DNA of 64,000 nucleotides from an uncultured Nitrosospira sp. (GTDB lineage: Bacteria > Nitrospirota > Nitrospiria > Nitrospirales > Nitrospiraceae), in assembly GCA_900696515.1 (NCBI GenBank), contig CAADGK010000056.1:184383-248382 (forward strand), in the 5' to 3' direction. Shown here piece by piece: positions 39,596 to 52,177 of the stretch. The notes under the pieces were generated by a model. The model was given only the letters and a program-made list of their open reading frames with translations, did no database searches and was not told where the DNA came from. The first letter of the stretch is position 1, and each line of letters opens with the position of its first letter. The position numbers and the translations under genes were made by a program.

Positions 39596-42500
39596 GTGAG
39601 AATTGATCGCAAATTTACCCGCCGCGGCGTGAGTCCATATGAGGGATTGGCGTTCGTCAAACGGTCGTCCGAGATTCGGAACCCCGATGGATCGACCGTT
39701 TTCAAGCTTGAGAATATCGATGTTCCTGAGGCTTGGTCTCAGCTGGCGGTGGATATTCTGGCGCAAAAGTACTTCCGGAAGGCAGGCGTTCCGCAGTGCG
39801 ATCAGGGCGGCCAGCCGCTGGCCGATGCCGACGGCAAGCCGGTGCTCGGCGGAGAGCGGGATGCCAGGCAGGTCTTTGAGCGCATGGCCGGGTGCTGGAC
39901 CCATTGGGGCAGAGCCCATGGGTACTTCAAGACACCGGAAGAGGCTGAATCCTTTCATGATGAGATGTGCTACATGCTGGCGCACCAAATGGCTGCGCCG
40001 AATTCCCCCCAGTGGTTCAACACCGGTCTGCACTATGCCTACGGATTATCAGGACCGGCTCAGGGGCACTATTACGTCGATCCGAAAACGCAGGAGGTGG
40101 TGAAAGCGACGAATGCGTTCGAACATCCGCAGCCACATGCCTGTTTCATTCAATCGATCGAGGATGATCTGGTGAATGAAAACGGCATCATGGACCTGTG
40201 GGTTCGGGAGGCGCGTTTGTTCAAGTATGGTTCCGGAACCGGAACGAACTTCTCGAAACTGCGCGGTGATGGCGAAGGACTGTCCGGCGGAGGACGATCC
40301 TCCGGGCTCATGTCCTTCCTGAAGATCGGTGATCGAGCGGCAGGAGCCATCAAGTCCGGTGGGACGACGCGTCGTGCGGCCAAAATGGTCTGTTTGGATT
40401 TAGACCATCCCGACATCGAAGAATTCATCGATTGGAAGGTCATCGAGGAACAAAAAGTGGCGGCGATGGTGACGGGGTCGAAGATCTGCGCGCAGCGTCT
40501 CAATGCCGTCTTGAAGGCCTGTCATACCGTCGATGGGAATGGCGCGCTCCGGCTGGATCTTGATCGGAAAACGAATTCAGTCCTGCGCGAGGCGTTGGCG
40601 TCAGCCCGCCGGGAGATGGTCCCGGAGGCCTATATCCAGAGGATGTTCTCCTATGCGCAGCAGGGGTTCACGCATTTTGTTTTTCACGAATACGATACCA
40701 ATTGGGACGGGAAGGCCTATCAAACAGTCTCCGGCCAGAATTCGAACAACAGCGTCAGGATTCCCAACGAGTTTTTTGCCGCGCTCGAAGCCGATGCCGA
40801 CTGGCAACTGAAACGACGCACCAACGGCAAGGTCTGTAAAACCATCAAGGCCAGAGAGTTATGGGATCGCATCGCGTGGGCGGCCTGGACCTGTGCCGAT
40901 CCGGGGACGCAGTACGATACCACCATCAATGAATGGCATACTTGTCCCGAGGATGGCCGAATCAATGCCTCTAATCCCTGCTCAGAATACATGTTTTTGG
41001 ATGACACGGCCTGTAATCTCGCGTCGCTCAATCTGACGAAGTTCTACAGCGCCGATGGGCAGTTCGAACTCGAGGAGTTCCGCCATGCCGTTCGGCTGTG
41101 GACGATTGCGCTGGAGATCAGTGTCTTGATGGCGTCTTTCCCGAGCCAGTCGATCGCCGAGAAAAGCTATCAGTTCCGGACGCTGGGATTAGGGTACGCG
41201 AATCTGGGGACAGTGCTCATGCGCCAAGGTATCCCCTACGACTCGCCCAAGGCGTTAGCCATCTGTGGTGCCATCACGTCGATCATGACGGGGGAAGCGT
41301 ACAGTGCCTCGGCGGAAATGGCGGCTGAACTGTCGGCTTTCCCCGGCTACGCAAAAAACCGGGAACACATGTTGCGCGTCATTCGTAACCATCGACGGGC
41401 AGCCTATCAGGCGTCTCCCGAGGAATATGAACGGTTGACCATTGCTCCTTCGGGAGTACGTCCTGAACATTGCCCCCCAGAATTGCTCCTGGCTGCCCGG
41501 AGGGCCTGGGACCATGCGCTTGAGCTCGGGACTGCATACGGGTATCGCAATGCCCAAGTGACGGTGATTGCTCCGACCGGGACGATCGGGTTGGTCATGG
41601 ATTGTGATACCACCGGGATTGAACCGGACTTTGCACTGGTCAAATTCAAGAAGTTGGCCGGTGGAGGGTACTTCAAGATCATCAACCAAAGTATTCCACT
41701 CGCCTTGGCCAATCTCGGGTACACGGATCAACAGGTAAGGGACATCGTCCATTACTGTGTCGGGGCCCAGACGCTCAAAGGGGCTCCGTTCATCAACCAC
41801 GACACGCTTCGGCTGAAAGGTTTCGACGACGCGGCGCTCGATCGTCTGGAACGCGGTTTGTCGCAAGCGTTCGAGATTCAATTCGCGTTCAATAAATATA
41901 CGTTTGGGGAGACCTTCTGCATCGAGCAACTTGGTCTGACCGAGGCGCAGCTGAACGAGAAGAACTTCAATATGTTGAAGGCGCTCGGCTTTACGCAGGA
42001 AGAAGTCGCTGCCGCGAACGATTTCTGTTGCGGGACGATGACTGTCGAGGGCGCGCCGCACGTGAAGGCCGAGCATCTGGCGGTCTTCGACTGTGCGAAT
42101 CGATGTGGCCGCATCGGGCAACGTTCCATCGCCGTTGATGCCCACATCCGCATGATGGCCGCGGCGCAACCCTTCATCAGCGGTGCGATCAGCAAGACCA
42201 TCAATATGCCGTCCGAGGCCACGGTTGAAGACGTCAAAGCCTCGTATTTTCTTGCCTGGAAGAGCATGGTGAAGGCGGTAGCGCTCTATCGAGACGGGTC
42301 CAAGCTCAGTCAACCCTTGAGTGCATCGTCCGAGAGCGGGAAAGCATTGGAGGCTGTGCCCGGTGTCTTGGAAATGGCTGAAAAAGTGACGGAGCGCGTG
42401 CTCGTTCGATATCTTGCCAAGCGGCGTCCGCTCCCCAGTCGGCGTAACGGGTACACGCAAAAGGCCATTGTCGGGGGGCATAAGCTCTATCTCCGAACCG

Positions 42501-43138
42501 GTGAATACGAGGATGGGACGGTCGGGGAAATATTTTTGGACATGCATAAGGAGGGGGCGGCGTTTAGGAGTCTGATGAACTGCTTCGCCATCGCCATTTC
42601 CCTTGGGCTTCAGCATGGTGTGCCGCTCGAAGAGTTCGTGGAGGCCTTCGTTTTCACCAGGTTTGAACCCAACGGCCCGGTAAAACTGAACGATCGGATC
42701 AAGATGTCGACGTCGATTATCGATTACATCTTCCGTGAATTGGCCGTCACATATCTCGATCGATATGATCTTGCCCAGGTCAAAGAAGAGGATCTGCGCA
42801 TGGATTCAATGAAGAAAGACGACATGGATCCTGAATGTTTCGACGAGGAAGCCGATCTGAATGCATTGGCCAAATCGTCCGTCCTTACGGAACACCTTCC
42901 GATCCGTCGGAACGGCGGAACGGGAAATGGCCATAGCCATGGAAACGGACACAGCGTTGCCCGGCAAGTGGAAATCATGCGGGAAACGCTGACGCTGACC
43001 GAAGTCCAAAACGCCAAGGATGCCAAGGTAAAAGGGTACGAAGGGGATCCTTGTCCTGAATGCAAGCAGTTCACCATGGTTCGGAACGGTACGTGCCTCA
43101 AATGTGTGAGCTGCGGCTCGACGAGCGGGTGTTCATAA
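39596..43138 (+). CDS. nrdJ: Adenosylcobalamin-dependent ribonucleotide reductase (class II)
   Basis: 1180 residues, start GTG 39596 after CTTGGAGGACTACT. The class II core is clear: [11 protein letters not shown] (first active-site Cys), the radical Cys in [22 protein letters not shown] (quoted in part), [17 protein letters not shown], and a Cys-rich C-terminus (CPECKQF...CLKCVSCG) that can re-reduce the active site and bind zinc. It makes deoxyribonucleotides using B12 in place of oxygen-dependent iron, so it works with or without oxygen. A His/Gly/Asn-rich linker ([10 protein letters not shown]) precedes the tail. The upstream NrdR-like boxes suggest dATP-linked repression. No cobalamin riboswitch is evident. 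Confidence 0.95.
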   Translation: MRIDRKFTRRGVSPYEGLAFVKRSSEIRNPDGSTVFKLENIDVPEAWSQLAVDILAQKYFRKAGVPQCDQGGQPLADADGKPVLGGERDARQVFERMAGCWTHWGRAHGYFKTPEEAESFHDEMCYMLAHQMAAPNSPQWFNTGLHYAYGLSGPAQGHYYVDPKTQEVVKATNAFEHPQPHACFIQSIEDDLVNENGIMDLWVREARLFKYGSGTGTNFSKLRGDGEGLSGGGRSSGLMSFLKIGDRAAGAIKSGGTTRRAAKMVCLDLDHPDIEEFIDWKVIEEQKVAAMVTGSKICAQRLNAVLKACHTVDGNGALRLDLDRKTNSVLREALASARREMVPEAYIQRMFSYAQQGFTHFVFHEYDTNWDGKAYQTVSGQNSNNSVRIPNEFFAALEADADWQLKRRTNGKVCKTIKARELWDRIAWAAWTCADPGTQYDTTINEWHTCPEDGRINASNPCSEYMFLDDTACNLASLNLTKFYSADGQFELEEFRHAVRLWTIALEISVLMASFPSQSIAEKSYQFRTLGLGYANLGTVLMRQGIPYDSPKALAICGAITSIMTGEAYSASAEMAAELSAFPGYAKNREHMLRVIRNHRRAAYQASPEEYERLTIAPSGVRPEHCPPELLLAARRAWDHALELGTAYGYRNAQVTVIAPTGTIGLVMDCDTTGIEPDFALVKFKKLAGGGYFKIINQSIPLALANLGYTDQQVRDIVHYCVGAQTLKGAPFINHDTLRLKGFDDAALDRLERGLSQAFEIQFAFNKYTFGETFCIEQLGLTEAQLNEKNFNMLKALGFTQEEVAAANDFCCGTMTVEGAPHVKAEHLAVFDCANRCGRIGQRSIAVDAHIRMMAAAQPFISGAISKTINMPSEATVEDVKASYFLAWKSMVKAVALYRDGSKLSQPLSASSESGKALEAVPGVLEMAEKVTERVLVRYLAKRRPLPSRRNGYTQKAIVGGHKLYLRTGEYEDGTVGEIFLDMHKEGAAFRSLMNCFAIAISLGLQHGVPLEEFVEAFVFTRFEPNGPVKLNDRIKMSTSIIDYIFRELAVTYLDRYDLAQVKEEDLRMDSMKKDDMDPECFDEEADLNALAKSSVLTEHLPIRRNGGTGNGHSHGNGHSVARQVEIMRETLTLTEVQNAKDAKVKGYEGDPCPECKQFTMVRNGTCLKCVSCGSTSGCS

Positions 43139-43385
43139 GGGATGGATCACGATGCAAAGTAAGCGGCCTTCATCCTGTGTCGGGCATCGAAAGCGGCGTG
43201 TTCTGCGGACTTGCGCCGGGAGCAAGAGACGCTCGATCATGCGAATCATGGCGGGAAAGTCTTGTTGTGCACGGTCGTTATGGCGGGCGCAGGTGGATCA
43301 TCATGGGGCCTGGACGCCGTTACGGGCGGCTCGTTCAGCAAGGCGAAGAAGGTTGTGATATCAGCCAGTTACGGGGAGTATCGAT

Positions 43386-43796
43386 ATGCCGACTACAACA
43401 CAGCTCGTCATCAGCGGACAGAGTAAACCAGGCGCGCTTGCCGGAGTGACGGCGGTGCTCGGTGCAGCGGGGGTCAATATCAAGGCGTTTTCGGCCCCAG
43501 AGGTCATGGGAACAGGCAAGTTGCGGCTGCTGGTGGCCGATCTCGAAGGAGCTCGTGCGGCCTTGCGTGCGGCCAAGATCAAATTCCGGGAGGAGACGGC
43601 GCTTGTCTTGAGCCTTGAGAACAAGCCTGGAGCCTTGAGAAAAGTGGCGGACACACTGACAAGGAGCCGGATCAATATTAAGTGCGGTTATTGTACACCT
43701 TCGCGGGAGGGGAAGCGGGCCATCGTGGTTCTGACCGTTTCCAAAACTGAAAAAGCCCTCACGATTCTCCGCAACCAATCGCTCGACGAGTTTTAG
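43386..43796 (+). CDS. ACT domain protein
   Basis: 136 residues with two ACT-type beta-alpha-beta-beta-alpha-beta units: TQLVISGQSKPGALAGVTAVLGAAGVNIKAF and VLSLENKPGALRKVADTLTRSRINIK (quoted in part). The K-P-G-A-L turns are the ligand-binding loops that usually hold an amino acid. There is no attached enzyme, so it is a free-standing sensor. It has a good ribosome-binding site (GGGGAGTATCGAT). The stop is three bases before the rlpA-like start, so the two may be co-transcribed. The ligand is unknown. Confidence 0.85.
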   Translation: MPTTTQLVISGQSKPGALAGVTAVLGAAGVNIKAFSAPEVMGTGKLRLLVADLEGARAALRAAKIKFREETALVLSLENKPGALRKVADTLTRSRINIKCGYCTPSREGKRAIVVLTVSKTEKALTILRNQSLDEF

Positions 43797-43799
43797 CCC

Positions 43800-44477
43800 A
43801 TGCGGCTGCGGCCGCTCACGGATTCTGCGCTTCGCCTCATCATTGCCGTCGGGTGTAGTGCGGTTCTGTATGAAGGTTGCGCCGCACCTCTTCGCCATGT
43901 CGATCGCTTCCCCGGCTATCCCGTTGGATTTGTTGAACGAGGAATGGCCTCGTGGTATGGCCCTGGCTTTCATGGGAATAAGACCGCCAATGGAGAACAA
44001 TACGACATGTATGCGTTGACGGCTGCGCATCGAACGTTACCACTGGGTGCTGTCGCGGCAGTTCGTTCATTAACTTCGGGGCGCCATGTGAGAGTCAGGA
44101 TCAATGATCGAGGACCATTCGCCAAGGGGAGGATCTTGGATCTTTCGTTGGCCGGTGCGCAGGCTCTTGGGATGACGAGCAACGGAACCGACCTGGTTGA
44201 GCTTCGAGTCGTCGACTATGACCCTCGGCCTGAAGGGATGGGGGTCCTCAGGGTTCAAGTCGGCTCCTTCTCAGACCTTCATAATGCGCGGGCTCTGTTC
44301 GCAAGGATCCGGCGGGCTTTTGCTGATGGACGCATTATTCAAACCGATCTTCCTGAAGGACGCCGATATCGAGTCCAGATCGGCCGGTTCTCGGACGAGC
44401 CTGAAGCTCGCAAGGCCTCAATGAGCCTTGATCGAATGTTTCATTTCCAATCATTCGTGGTGCGGGATGATGGGTAG
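43800..44477 (+). CDS. rlpA: RlpA-like lytic transglycosylase with SPOR domain
   Basis: 225 residues. A signal sequence leads to LYEGC, a probable lipobox (Cys27). The double-psi barrel has GMASWYGPGFHGNKTANGE and VRVRINDRGPFAKGRILDLS, the RlpA active-site strands with Asp. The C-terminal third (VLRVQVGSFSDLHNARALFARI..., YRVQIGRFSDEPEAR) is a SPOR domain for denuded septal peptidoglycan. It cleaves glycan strands lacking stem peptides at the division site, probably as an outer-membrane lipoprotein. It is short against E. coli RlpA (about 360), mainly because it lacks the linker. Confidence 0.85.
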   Translation: MRLRPLTDSALRLIIAVGCSAVLYEGCAAPLRHVDRFPGYPVGFVERGMASWYGPGFHGNKTANGEQYDMYALTAAHRTLPLGAVAAVRSLTSGRHVRVRINDRGPFAKGRILDLSLAGAQALGMTSNGTDLVELRVVDYDPRPEGMGVLRVQVGSFSDLHNARALFARIRRAFADGRIIQTDLPEGRRYRVQIGRFSDEPEARKASMSLDRMFHFQSFVVRDDG

Positions 44478-44752
44478 CTATTGAAAGGACGACGGCAGAA
44501 GATGGCGAGTGCGGGCTATCGTTAGCATGATGGTAAATTTGGAACCGATTGATTTTTCAGCATGATTTTTTGAATTACTTGCCTGCTCGTGGCCCCTGTG
44601 ATAGATGTATCCGCTGTGAATCCTATTCTGAGCTGTCCGGTTATCCTAATCGAACGATCCTCTAAAGGGTGGGCCAAGGGGTATCCTCTGGGAGACGCCC
44701 AGCTTTTCATCAGGCCAGCCGAACTGGTCCAACGTCCCTAAATAGTGATTGC

Positions 44753-46021
44753 ATGGACATCCTCATCCTTCTAGGGTTGATAGGGTTATCCGCCATTATT
44801 TCCACTGCCGAGATCGGTTTTTTCTCGGTCAATGAAACCAGGCTGAGGGCCTTGGCCCAGACTGGCAGCAAGCGGGCGGAGAAAGCCCTTCAGCTCAGAA
44901 GTGACCCCCAGAGGCTCTTTTCGACCATTCTTGTGGGTGATCGTCTGGTCAGTACGGCGATTCCAATGTTTGCCACCTTTATCACGCTGAGTGCCTACGG
45001 GGAGAAGACCATTTTGGAGGAGGCCATCGCCGTCATGGTCGGGATCTTGACCTTCGTGCTGTTGGTCTGCGTGGACGTGGTGCCAAAAACGTTGGCAGCG
45101 AAATTTTCTGTGCCTGTGACCCTGAATTTGGCCTACCCGATCTACGGGGTTCAGGTCATGCTGCGGCCGCTCTTGTTCTTGATGGTGCCGCTGATCTACA
45201 GCTTGACGGGCGGAAAAGGACTCACGCATCCCCTGGTCACGGAAGAAGAGCTGAAGATCATGCTTGATCAGGGAGGAAAAGCGGGCGAAATCGAATCCGA
45301 AGAAGTCAAGATGATCAAGAACGTGTTCCAACTGAAGGGGATTACGGCTGAAGATGCGATGACCCCGCGTATCTATGTGTTTTCATTGGACGGGAATCTT
45401 CGCCTCAAGGAGGCGCAGGAGCAACTCTATAATTCGAAATATTCCCGTATTCCGCTGTATGACGGTACGCTCGATAACATCACGGGAATCCTCTACAAAA
45501 CCAAGGCGTTGACGGAACTGGCGAAAGGGCGGATCGATTTGCGGTTGCGCGACATTGCGCATCCTCCACTCTTTGTTCCGGCCGGTAAGACGGCGGATGA
45601 TTTAATGAAGCAGTTTCAGCAGGAAAAGCGACATATGGGAGTCGTCGTGAACGAATTCGGCGGTGTCATGGGGCTCGTGACTCTTGAGGATCTCCTTGAA
45701 GAGGTAGTCGGTGAGATCGTCGACGAAACGGATATCACGGAAGAACTCATTAAGCGTATCGGAAAGAGCCAGATCCTGGTTCACGGGCGGACCGAGGTGC
45801 GGAAGGTGAATGATTTTCTCAAGGTTGAACTTGGGGGAGATGAAGCCCTGACGATCGGAGGATTGATCCAGGAAAATCTCGGCCGGATCCCCACGGCAGG
45901 AGAAGAACTTCGCATCGAGAACTGCCGACTGGTCGTCCACGAGGCCGATCCTCGCTCGATACGGAGCGTCACTATTTTCAAGGATGAGAAGGTGGCGGTT
46001 CCGGTCGAAGCTTCTGTGTAG
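44753..46021 (+). CDS. CNNM/CorC-type membrane protein with CBS pair
   Basis: 422 residues from the ATG at 44753; the track's 28 extra residues do not fit. The CNNM/DUF21 transmembrane region comes first (ILILLGLIGLSAIISTAEIGFFSVNETRLRAL in part, four hydrophobic spans to about residue 165). Two CBS domains follow (AEDAMTPRIYVFSLDGN, and PLFVPAGKTADDLMKQF with EFGGVMGLVTLEDLLEEVVGEI). The C-terminal CorC/HlyC domain ends near IFKDEKVAV. Members are linked to magnesium or cobalt efflux; older annotation as hemolysin is not supported. No strong ribosome-binding site is present. The 275-bp upstream gap holds no gene. Confidence 0.88.
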   Translation: MDILILLGLIGLSAIISTAEIGFFSVNETRLRALAQTGSKRAEKALQLRSDPQRLFSTILVGDRLVSTAIPMFATFITLSAYGEKTILEEAIAVMVGILTFVLLVCVDVVPKTLAAKFSVPVTLNLAYPIYGVQVMLRPLLFLMVPLIYSLTGGKGLTHPLVTEEELKIMLDQGGKAGEIESEEVKMIKNVFQLKGITAEDAMTPRIYVFSLDGNLRLKEAQEQLYNSKYSRIPLYDGTLDNITGILYKTKALTELAKGRIDLRLRDIAHPPLFVPAGKTADDLMKQFQQEKRHMGVVVNEFGGVMGLVTLEDLLEEVVGEIVDETDITEELIKRIGKSQILVHGRTEVRKVNDFLKVELGGDEALTIGGLIQENLGRIPTAGEELRIENCRLVVHEADPRSIRSVTIFKDEKVAVPVEASV

Positions 46022-46023
46022 CC

Positions 46024-48258
<2,235 letters not shown>

Positions 48259-48312
48259 CTAAGCGTCTCTTCGTCCTTGGGAATCGGTGATGGCCGGGCA
48301 AAAGGAGGGTGT

Positions 48313-48960
48313 ATGCGGAGGGATGAGTATCCAATCGGTGCACGCATGCGGAAGGCCGCTTTATTCGGAATCCTATTAGCTGGATGGCCGGTGGTGGGCG
48401 GGTGTGTGGTGTTGGAAGAAAAGTTCAACGCCGAAAAGGCAAGAAGTCTCAATTTTCAACGCCTTTTGGCCCAAGAGGAAAAGCGCACCGCTGAGCTGGA
48501 CAGTGAAGTGAAACGGACGAAGACGGAGCTGGCCGAGTTCGAAGCGAGAAATCGAGAGTTGTCGGCGCAGGTCCAGATGGCACGAGAACAGATGACCCGT
48601 CTTCAGGAGGAAACTGAAGCGATCAGGGAAGCCACAGTGCTCGAACGAAAGGCGCTCGAGGACATGCAGCGGAAAGGTCCTTCCGCTGCGGGAAAGCCCA
48701 AGAAAATTGAACCATTCAAAGAACCGGCAAAAGTCACCACGACGGAATCGAGTGCGAGCGACGCCAAAGCTTCTTCATCTCAAAGTACACTGAATGCCAT
48801 GCCGAAGTCGGGTTCGACGGTTCATGTCGTGAAGCCGGGTGAGACCCTTTTCGGTATCAGCCGACGGTACGGTCTGGATATCGAGAAGGTGAAGAAAATG
48901 AACAAGTTGCCGGATGATATCATCGAAGTCGGCCAAAAAATCCTGGTGGGAAGCGAGTAA
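48313..48960 (+). CDS. LysM lipoprotein with coiled coil
   Basis: 215 residues from the ATG at 48313, preceded by AAAGGAGGGTGT; the track starts 48 codons too early. A signal peptide ends in VVGGC (lipobox, Cys22). A long charged coiled coil follows (about residues 30-120: EKRTAELDSEVKRTKTELAEFEARNREL in part), then a Ser/Lys-rich linker. The LysM domain (VHVVKPGETLFGISRRYGLDIEKVKKMNKL in part) binds peptidoglycan. It should tether the outer membrane to the wall. It lies 18 bp before trpE on the same strand, so it may feed read-through into the trp operon. Confidence 0.85.
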   Translation: MRRDEYPIGARMRKAALFGILLAGWPVVGGCVVLEEKFNAEKARSLNFQRLLAQEEKRTAELDSEVKRTKTELAEFEARNRELSAQVQMAREQMTRLQEETEAIREATVLERKALEDMQRKGPSAAGKPKKIEPFKEPAKVTTTESSASDAKASSSQSTLNAMPKSGSTVHVVKPGETLFGISRRYGLDIEKVKKMNKLPDDIIEVGQKILVGSE

Positions 48961-48978
48961 GCGGGAGAGGTGCGGGCT

Positions 48979-50466
48979 GTGACCTATTCGCTTAGCCTGG
49001 ATGAGTTTCGTTCCTACGCGAAGCAGGGCAATCTTATCCCACTGTTTCGAGAAATCCTCGCGGACCACGATACACCAGTCTCGGCTTTTGCCAAGATCGA
49101 CCATGGTCCCTCGGCCTATTTACTGGAAAGCATTCAAGGGGGGGAGAAATGGGCGCGGTATTCTTTCCTCGGTAGCGGATCTCCGGTCGTCATCTACGAA
49201 GACCGCGGGGATTTGTGCATCAAGAAGGGGGGGCGTGTGCGCCGGATCCCCAGCCGAGGCGCCCCCATGGATCGTCTGCGGGAGATCCTTGAGGCCTATC
49301 AGCCCGTGACGGTGCCGGAGTTGCCTCGTTTTGTCGGTGGAGCCGTGGGGTATCTCGGCTATGATATCGTCAAGACGTTTGAGGACCTTCCTTCTCGGCG
49401 AAAAGACGACCTCCATCTTCCGCAGTTTGCCTTTCTCCTGACCGAGACGTTGCTGATTTTCGATAACGTGTCGCAGAAAATCAAAGTCGTGGCCAACGCA
49501 CAGGTCAAGTCCGAATCGGACCGGGACATTCGTGCGGCCTATCGAGAGGCGACAACCCGCATTGAAAAGATGATCGCGAGAATTCGTCGCCCGCTTCGCC
49601 GAGTCAAACCCAAACACCGGCGGTCTCCTCTCCGCTTTGTCTCCAATATGAACAAAGCTGATTTTGAGAAAATGGTCTCGCGGGCGCAGGACTACATCAA
49701 GGCGGGCGACATCTTTCAGTGTGTGCTCTCACAACGATGGGAAACGAATTTGCAGGCTCCACCGTTCCAGCTGTACCGGGCGCTCCGTGTGGTGAATCCT
49801 TCCCCGTACATGTACTACCTGCGCATTGCAGGAGTGGAACTGGTCGGATCGTCCCCGGAAATTCTCGTGCGTTGCGAAGACGGCCTCGCGTCCGTGCGTC
49901 CGATTGCGGGGACCAGGCGACGTGGAATGACGCCGGAAGAGGATGCGGAGCTTGAGCGACGGCTGTTGGCTGATGCCAAGGAGCGAGCCGAACACATTAT
50001 GCTGGTGGATCTGGGGCGAAACGATATCGGGCGGGTGGCTGAACGGGGATCGGTCAGCGTCGAATCGTTGATGAATGTTGAGCGATACTCCCATGTCATG
50101 CATATTGTGTCGAATGTGACCGGGAAATTGAGCAAGGAGAAGACCGTCTATGATGTGCTCAAGGCCTGTTTCCCGGCCGGTACGGTGTCCGGAGCACCGA
50201 AGATTCGAGCGATGGAAATCATCGAGGAGCTTGAACCGACCACACGCGGACCCTATGCCGGAGCGGTCGGCTACATCAGCTTCTCGGGGAACATGGACAT
50301 GTGTATCAATATTCGTACGGTGGTCGTCTCAGGCCATCGGGCGTTTATCCAAGCCGGAGCCGGCATCGTGGCTGATTCGAATCCGGTCCATGAATATGAA
50401 GAAACCTGTAACAAGGCCCGTGCCATGATGAAAGCCATCGAATTGGCGGAACAGGGGCTGGAATAG
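48979..50466 (+). CDS. trpE: Anthranilate synthase component I
   Basis: 495 residues from the GTG at 48979, eight bases after GGGAGAGG; the track's GTG at 48970 sits inside that ribosome-binding site. The chorismate-binding domain has ILVRCEDGLASVRPIAGTRRRG, DLGRNDIGRVA, HIVSNVTGKL and the Lys/Glu-rich GTVSGAPKIRAMEIIEELEP segment. The N-terminal regulatory half includes YLLESIQGGEKWARYSFLG, with the LLES element used for tryptophan feedback. It turns chorismate and ammonia into anthranilate with TrpG. It is the first gene of trpEGDCFBA. Confidence 0.95.
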   Translation: MTYSLSLDEFRSYAKQGNLIPLFREILADHDTPVSAFAKIDHGPSAYLLESIQGGEKWARYSFLGSGSPVVIYEDRGDLCIKKGGRVRRIPSRGAPMDRLREILEAYQPVTVPELPRFVGGAVGYLGYDIVKTFEDLPSRRKDDLHLPQFAFLLTETLLIFDNVSQKIKVVANAQVKSESDRDIRAAYREATTRIEKMIARIRRPLRRVKPKHRRSPLRFVSNMNKADFEKMVSRAQDYIKAGDIFQCVLSQRWETNLQAPPFQLYRALRVVNPSPYMYYLRIAGVELVGSSPEILVRCEDGLASVRPIAGTRRRGMTPEEDAELERRLLADAKERAEHIMLVDLGRNDIGRVAERGSVSVESLMNVERYSHVMHIVSNVTGKLSKEKTVYDVLKACFPAGTVSGAPKIRAMEIIEELEPTTRGPYAGAVGYISFSGNMDMCINIRTVVVSGHRAFIQAGAGIVADSNPVHEYEETCNKARAMMKAIELAEQGLE

Positions 50467-50569
50467 GGAAGCCTTCAGCAGTTAGCTGTCGGCGTCAAGC
50501 AGTCCGGAACCGTCGAGGTCTATTTGATGCGCTGAATACTGAGAGCTGAAAGCCAGAAGCTGGATTCAC

Positions 50570-51133
50570 ATGCTACTTGTCATCGACAACTACGATTCCT
50601 TCACCTACAACCTCGTGCAATACCTGGGGGAACTCGGTGAGGAGATCCGGGTCATTCGCAACGACAAGATGACCCTGGATCAGATCGACGAATTACGCCC
50701 GGACCGGCTGGTAATTTCTCCCGGACCCTGCACGCCCAAGGAAGCAGGGATTTCCGTCGAGGCGATCCGTCGATTCGGTGGGAAGCTCCCGATTCTCGGC
50801 GTCTGTCTCGGGCATCAGTCGATGGCGGTCGCCTACGGAGGAGAAGTGATCCGCGCGTCACGGTTGATGCATGGAAAGACTTCTCAGATCAAACATGACG
50901 GGAAGACCATCTTCCGATCGCTTTCCAATCCATTCGAAGCGACGCGCTATCATTCGCTGATTGTCAATCGAGCCAATCTTCCTGACTGCTTTGAAATCTC
51001 TGCCGAGACGGCCGAGGGCGAAATCATGGGGCTTCGGCATAAAGTACTAGGTGTCGAAGGAGTTCAATTCCATCCGGAGTCAATTTTAACGACATCGGGA
51101 AAAGACCTTCTACGAAACTTCCTGAAACTCTAG
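50570..51133 (+). CDS. trpG: Anthranilate synthase component II (glutamine amidotransferase)
   Basis: 187 residues of a class I amidotransferase. It starts [22 protein letters not shown] and has [14 protein letters not shown]. The catalytic Cys is in [11 protein letters not shown] (about residue 79), and the His/Glu pair is in [10 protein letters not shown]. It supplies ammonia from glutamine to TrpE, and could also serve p-aminobenzoate synthase. The 103-bp gap from trpE carries short AGCTGA/TCAGC motifs but no gene, and is long for this otherwise tight operon. Confidence 0.93.
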   Translation: MLLVIDNYDSFTYNLVQYLGELGEEIRVIRNDKMTLDQIDELRPDRLVISPGPCTPKEAGISVEAIRRFGGKLPILGVCLGHQSMAVAYGGEVIRASRLMHGKTSQIKHDGKTIFRSLSNPFEATRYHSLIVNRANLPDCFEISAETAEGEIMGLRHKVLGVEGVQFHPESILTTSGKDLLRNFLKL

Positions 51134-51156
51134 CCGCTTCTGCTGCTGTGTGACCA

Positions 51157-52170
51157 ATGATCAAAGATGCACTCGCCAAGTTGGCCGACCGAGTCGATCT
51201 TTCCGTGCAGGAAGCCGAATCGATCATGTGCGAGATCATGGACGGGGCTGCGACCCCGGCGCAAGTGGCGGCCTATCTCATGGGGCTCAGGCAGAAGGGC
51301 GAAACGGTTGAGGAAATCGTCGGCTCGGCGAGAGCGATGCGATCGCGGGCCGCGCGCATCAGTGTCGGAGCGTCCATCGTCGTGGATACCTGTGGGACCG
51401 GCGGGGATGGAGCGAATACATTCAATATCTCGACGACGGCCGCGTTCGTCGTGGCGGGAGCCGGCATTACCGTTGCCAAGCACGGCAATCGTTCCGTATC
51501 TTCCAGAAGCGGAAGCGCCGATGTGTTGAGCGCCCTCGGCGTCAAGATTGAGTTGGAACGGGAGCGGGTCGCCGACTGTATCGATGAGGTCGGCATCGGG
51601 TTCTTGTTTGCGCCGCACTACCACAGTGCCATGAAACATTGTGCCGGGCCGAGGCAGGAGATGGGCATCCGAACGATCTTAAATGTGCTCGGGCCGCTCA
51701 CGAATCCGGCCGGAGCCACGCATCAAGTGCTTGGGGTGTATGAGGCACAGAAGACGGAAATCCTCGGACGGGTCTTGCTGGAGCTGGGATCGCAACATTG
51801 CTTCGTGATTCATGGGATGGATGGACTGGACGAGATTACGCTGTCGGACCGGACAAAAGTTTCCGAGGGCAAGGGCGGAGTCGTCTCGAGTTACTTTATC
51901 TCGCCGGAGGAGTTCGAGCTGCCCCGTGTTCCCAGAAAAGAGGTTGCAGGGGGTTCGCCGGAGGACAATGCGCGGATCGTCAAGGAGATTTTACAAGGCC
52001 GGAAAGGTTCCAAGCGGGACATCGTTTGCCTGAACGCAGCACCTGCAATGGTTGCCGGCCAGAAAGCGAAAACGCTCAAAGATGGATTCCGCCTCGCCCA
52101 GCAGACCATCGACTCAGGAGCTGCTGCGGAGAAACTCGATCGTCTTATCGCATTTACCACGAAGGCATGA
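51157..52170 (+). CDS. trpD: Anthranilate phosphoribosyltransferase
   Basis: 337 residues. The PRPP-binding glycine loop DTCGTGGDGANTFNISTTAAFV (about residues 80-100; quoted part) and KHGNRSVSSRSGSADVL are diagnostic. RNPAGATHQV-type segment reads GPLTNPAGATHQVLGVY. It joins anthranilate to PRPP, the second step of the pathway. Its stop is seven bases before the trpC start. Confidence 0.95.
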   Translation: MIKDALAKLADRVDLSVQEAESIMCEIMDGAATPAQVAAYLMGLRQKGETVEEIVGSARAMRSRAARISVGASIVVDTCGTGGDGANTFNISTTAAFVVAGAGITVAKHGNRSVSSRSGSADVLSALGVKIELERERVADCIDEVGIGFLFAPHYHSAMKHCAGPRQEMGIRTILNVLGPLTNPAGATHQVLGVYEAQKTEILGRVLLELGSQHCFVIHGMDGLDEITLSDRTKVSEGKGGVVSSYFISPEEFELPRVPRKEVAGGSPEDNARIVKEILQGRKGSKRDIVCLNAAPAMVAGQKAKTLKDGFRLAQQTIDSGAAAEKLDRLIAFTTKA

Positions 52171-52177
52171 TGGGCCA

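Noticed and set aside
41255-42616. 453-residue minus-strand ORF
   Set aside because: Antisense shadow of nrdJ, whose motifs and frame are unambiguous.
43139-43426. Plus-strand ORFs between nrdJ and the ACT gene
   Set aside because: None has a start signal, and the best (43211-43426) runs into the ACT gene in another frame, whose own ribosome-binding site is good.
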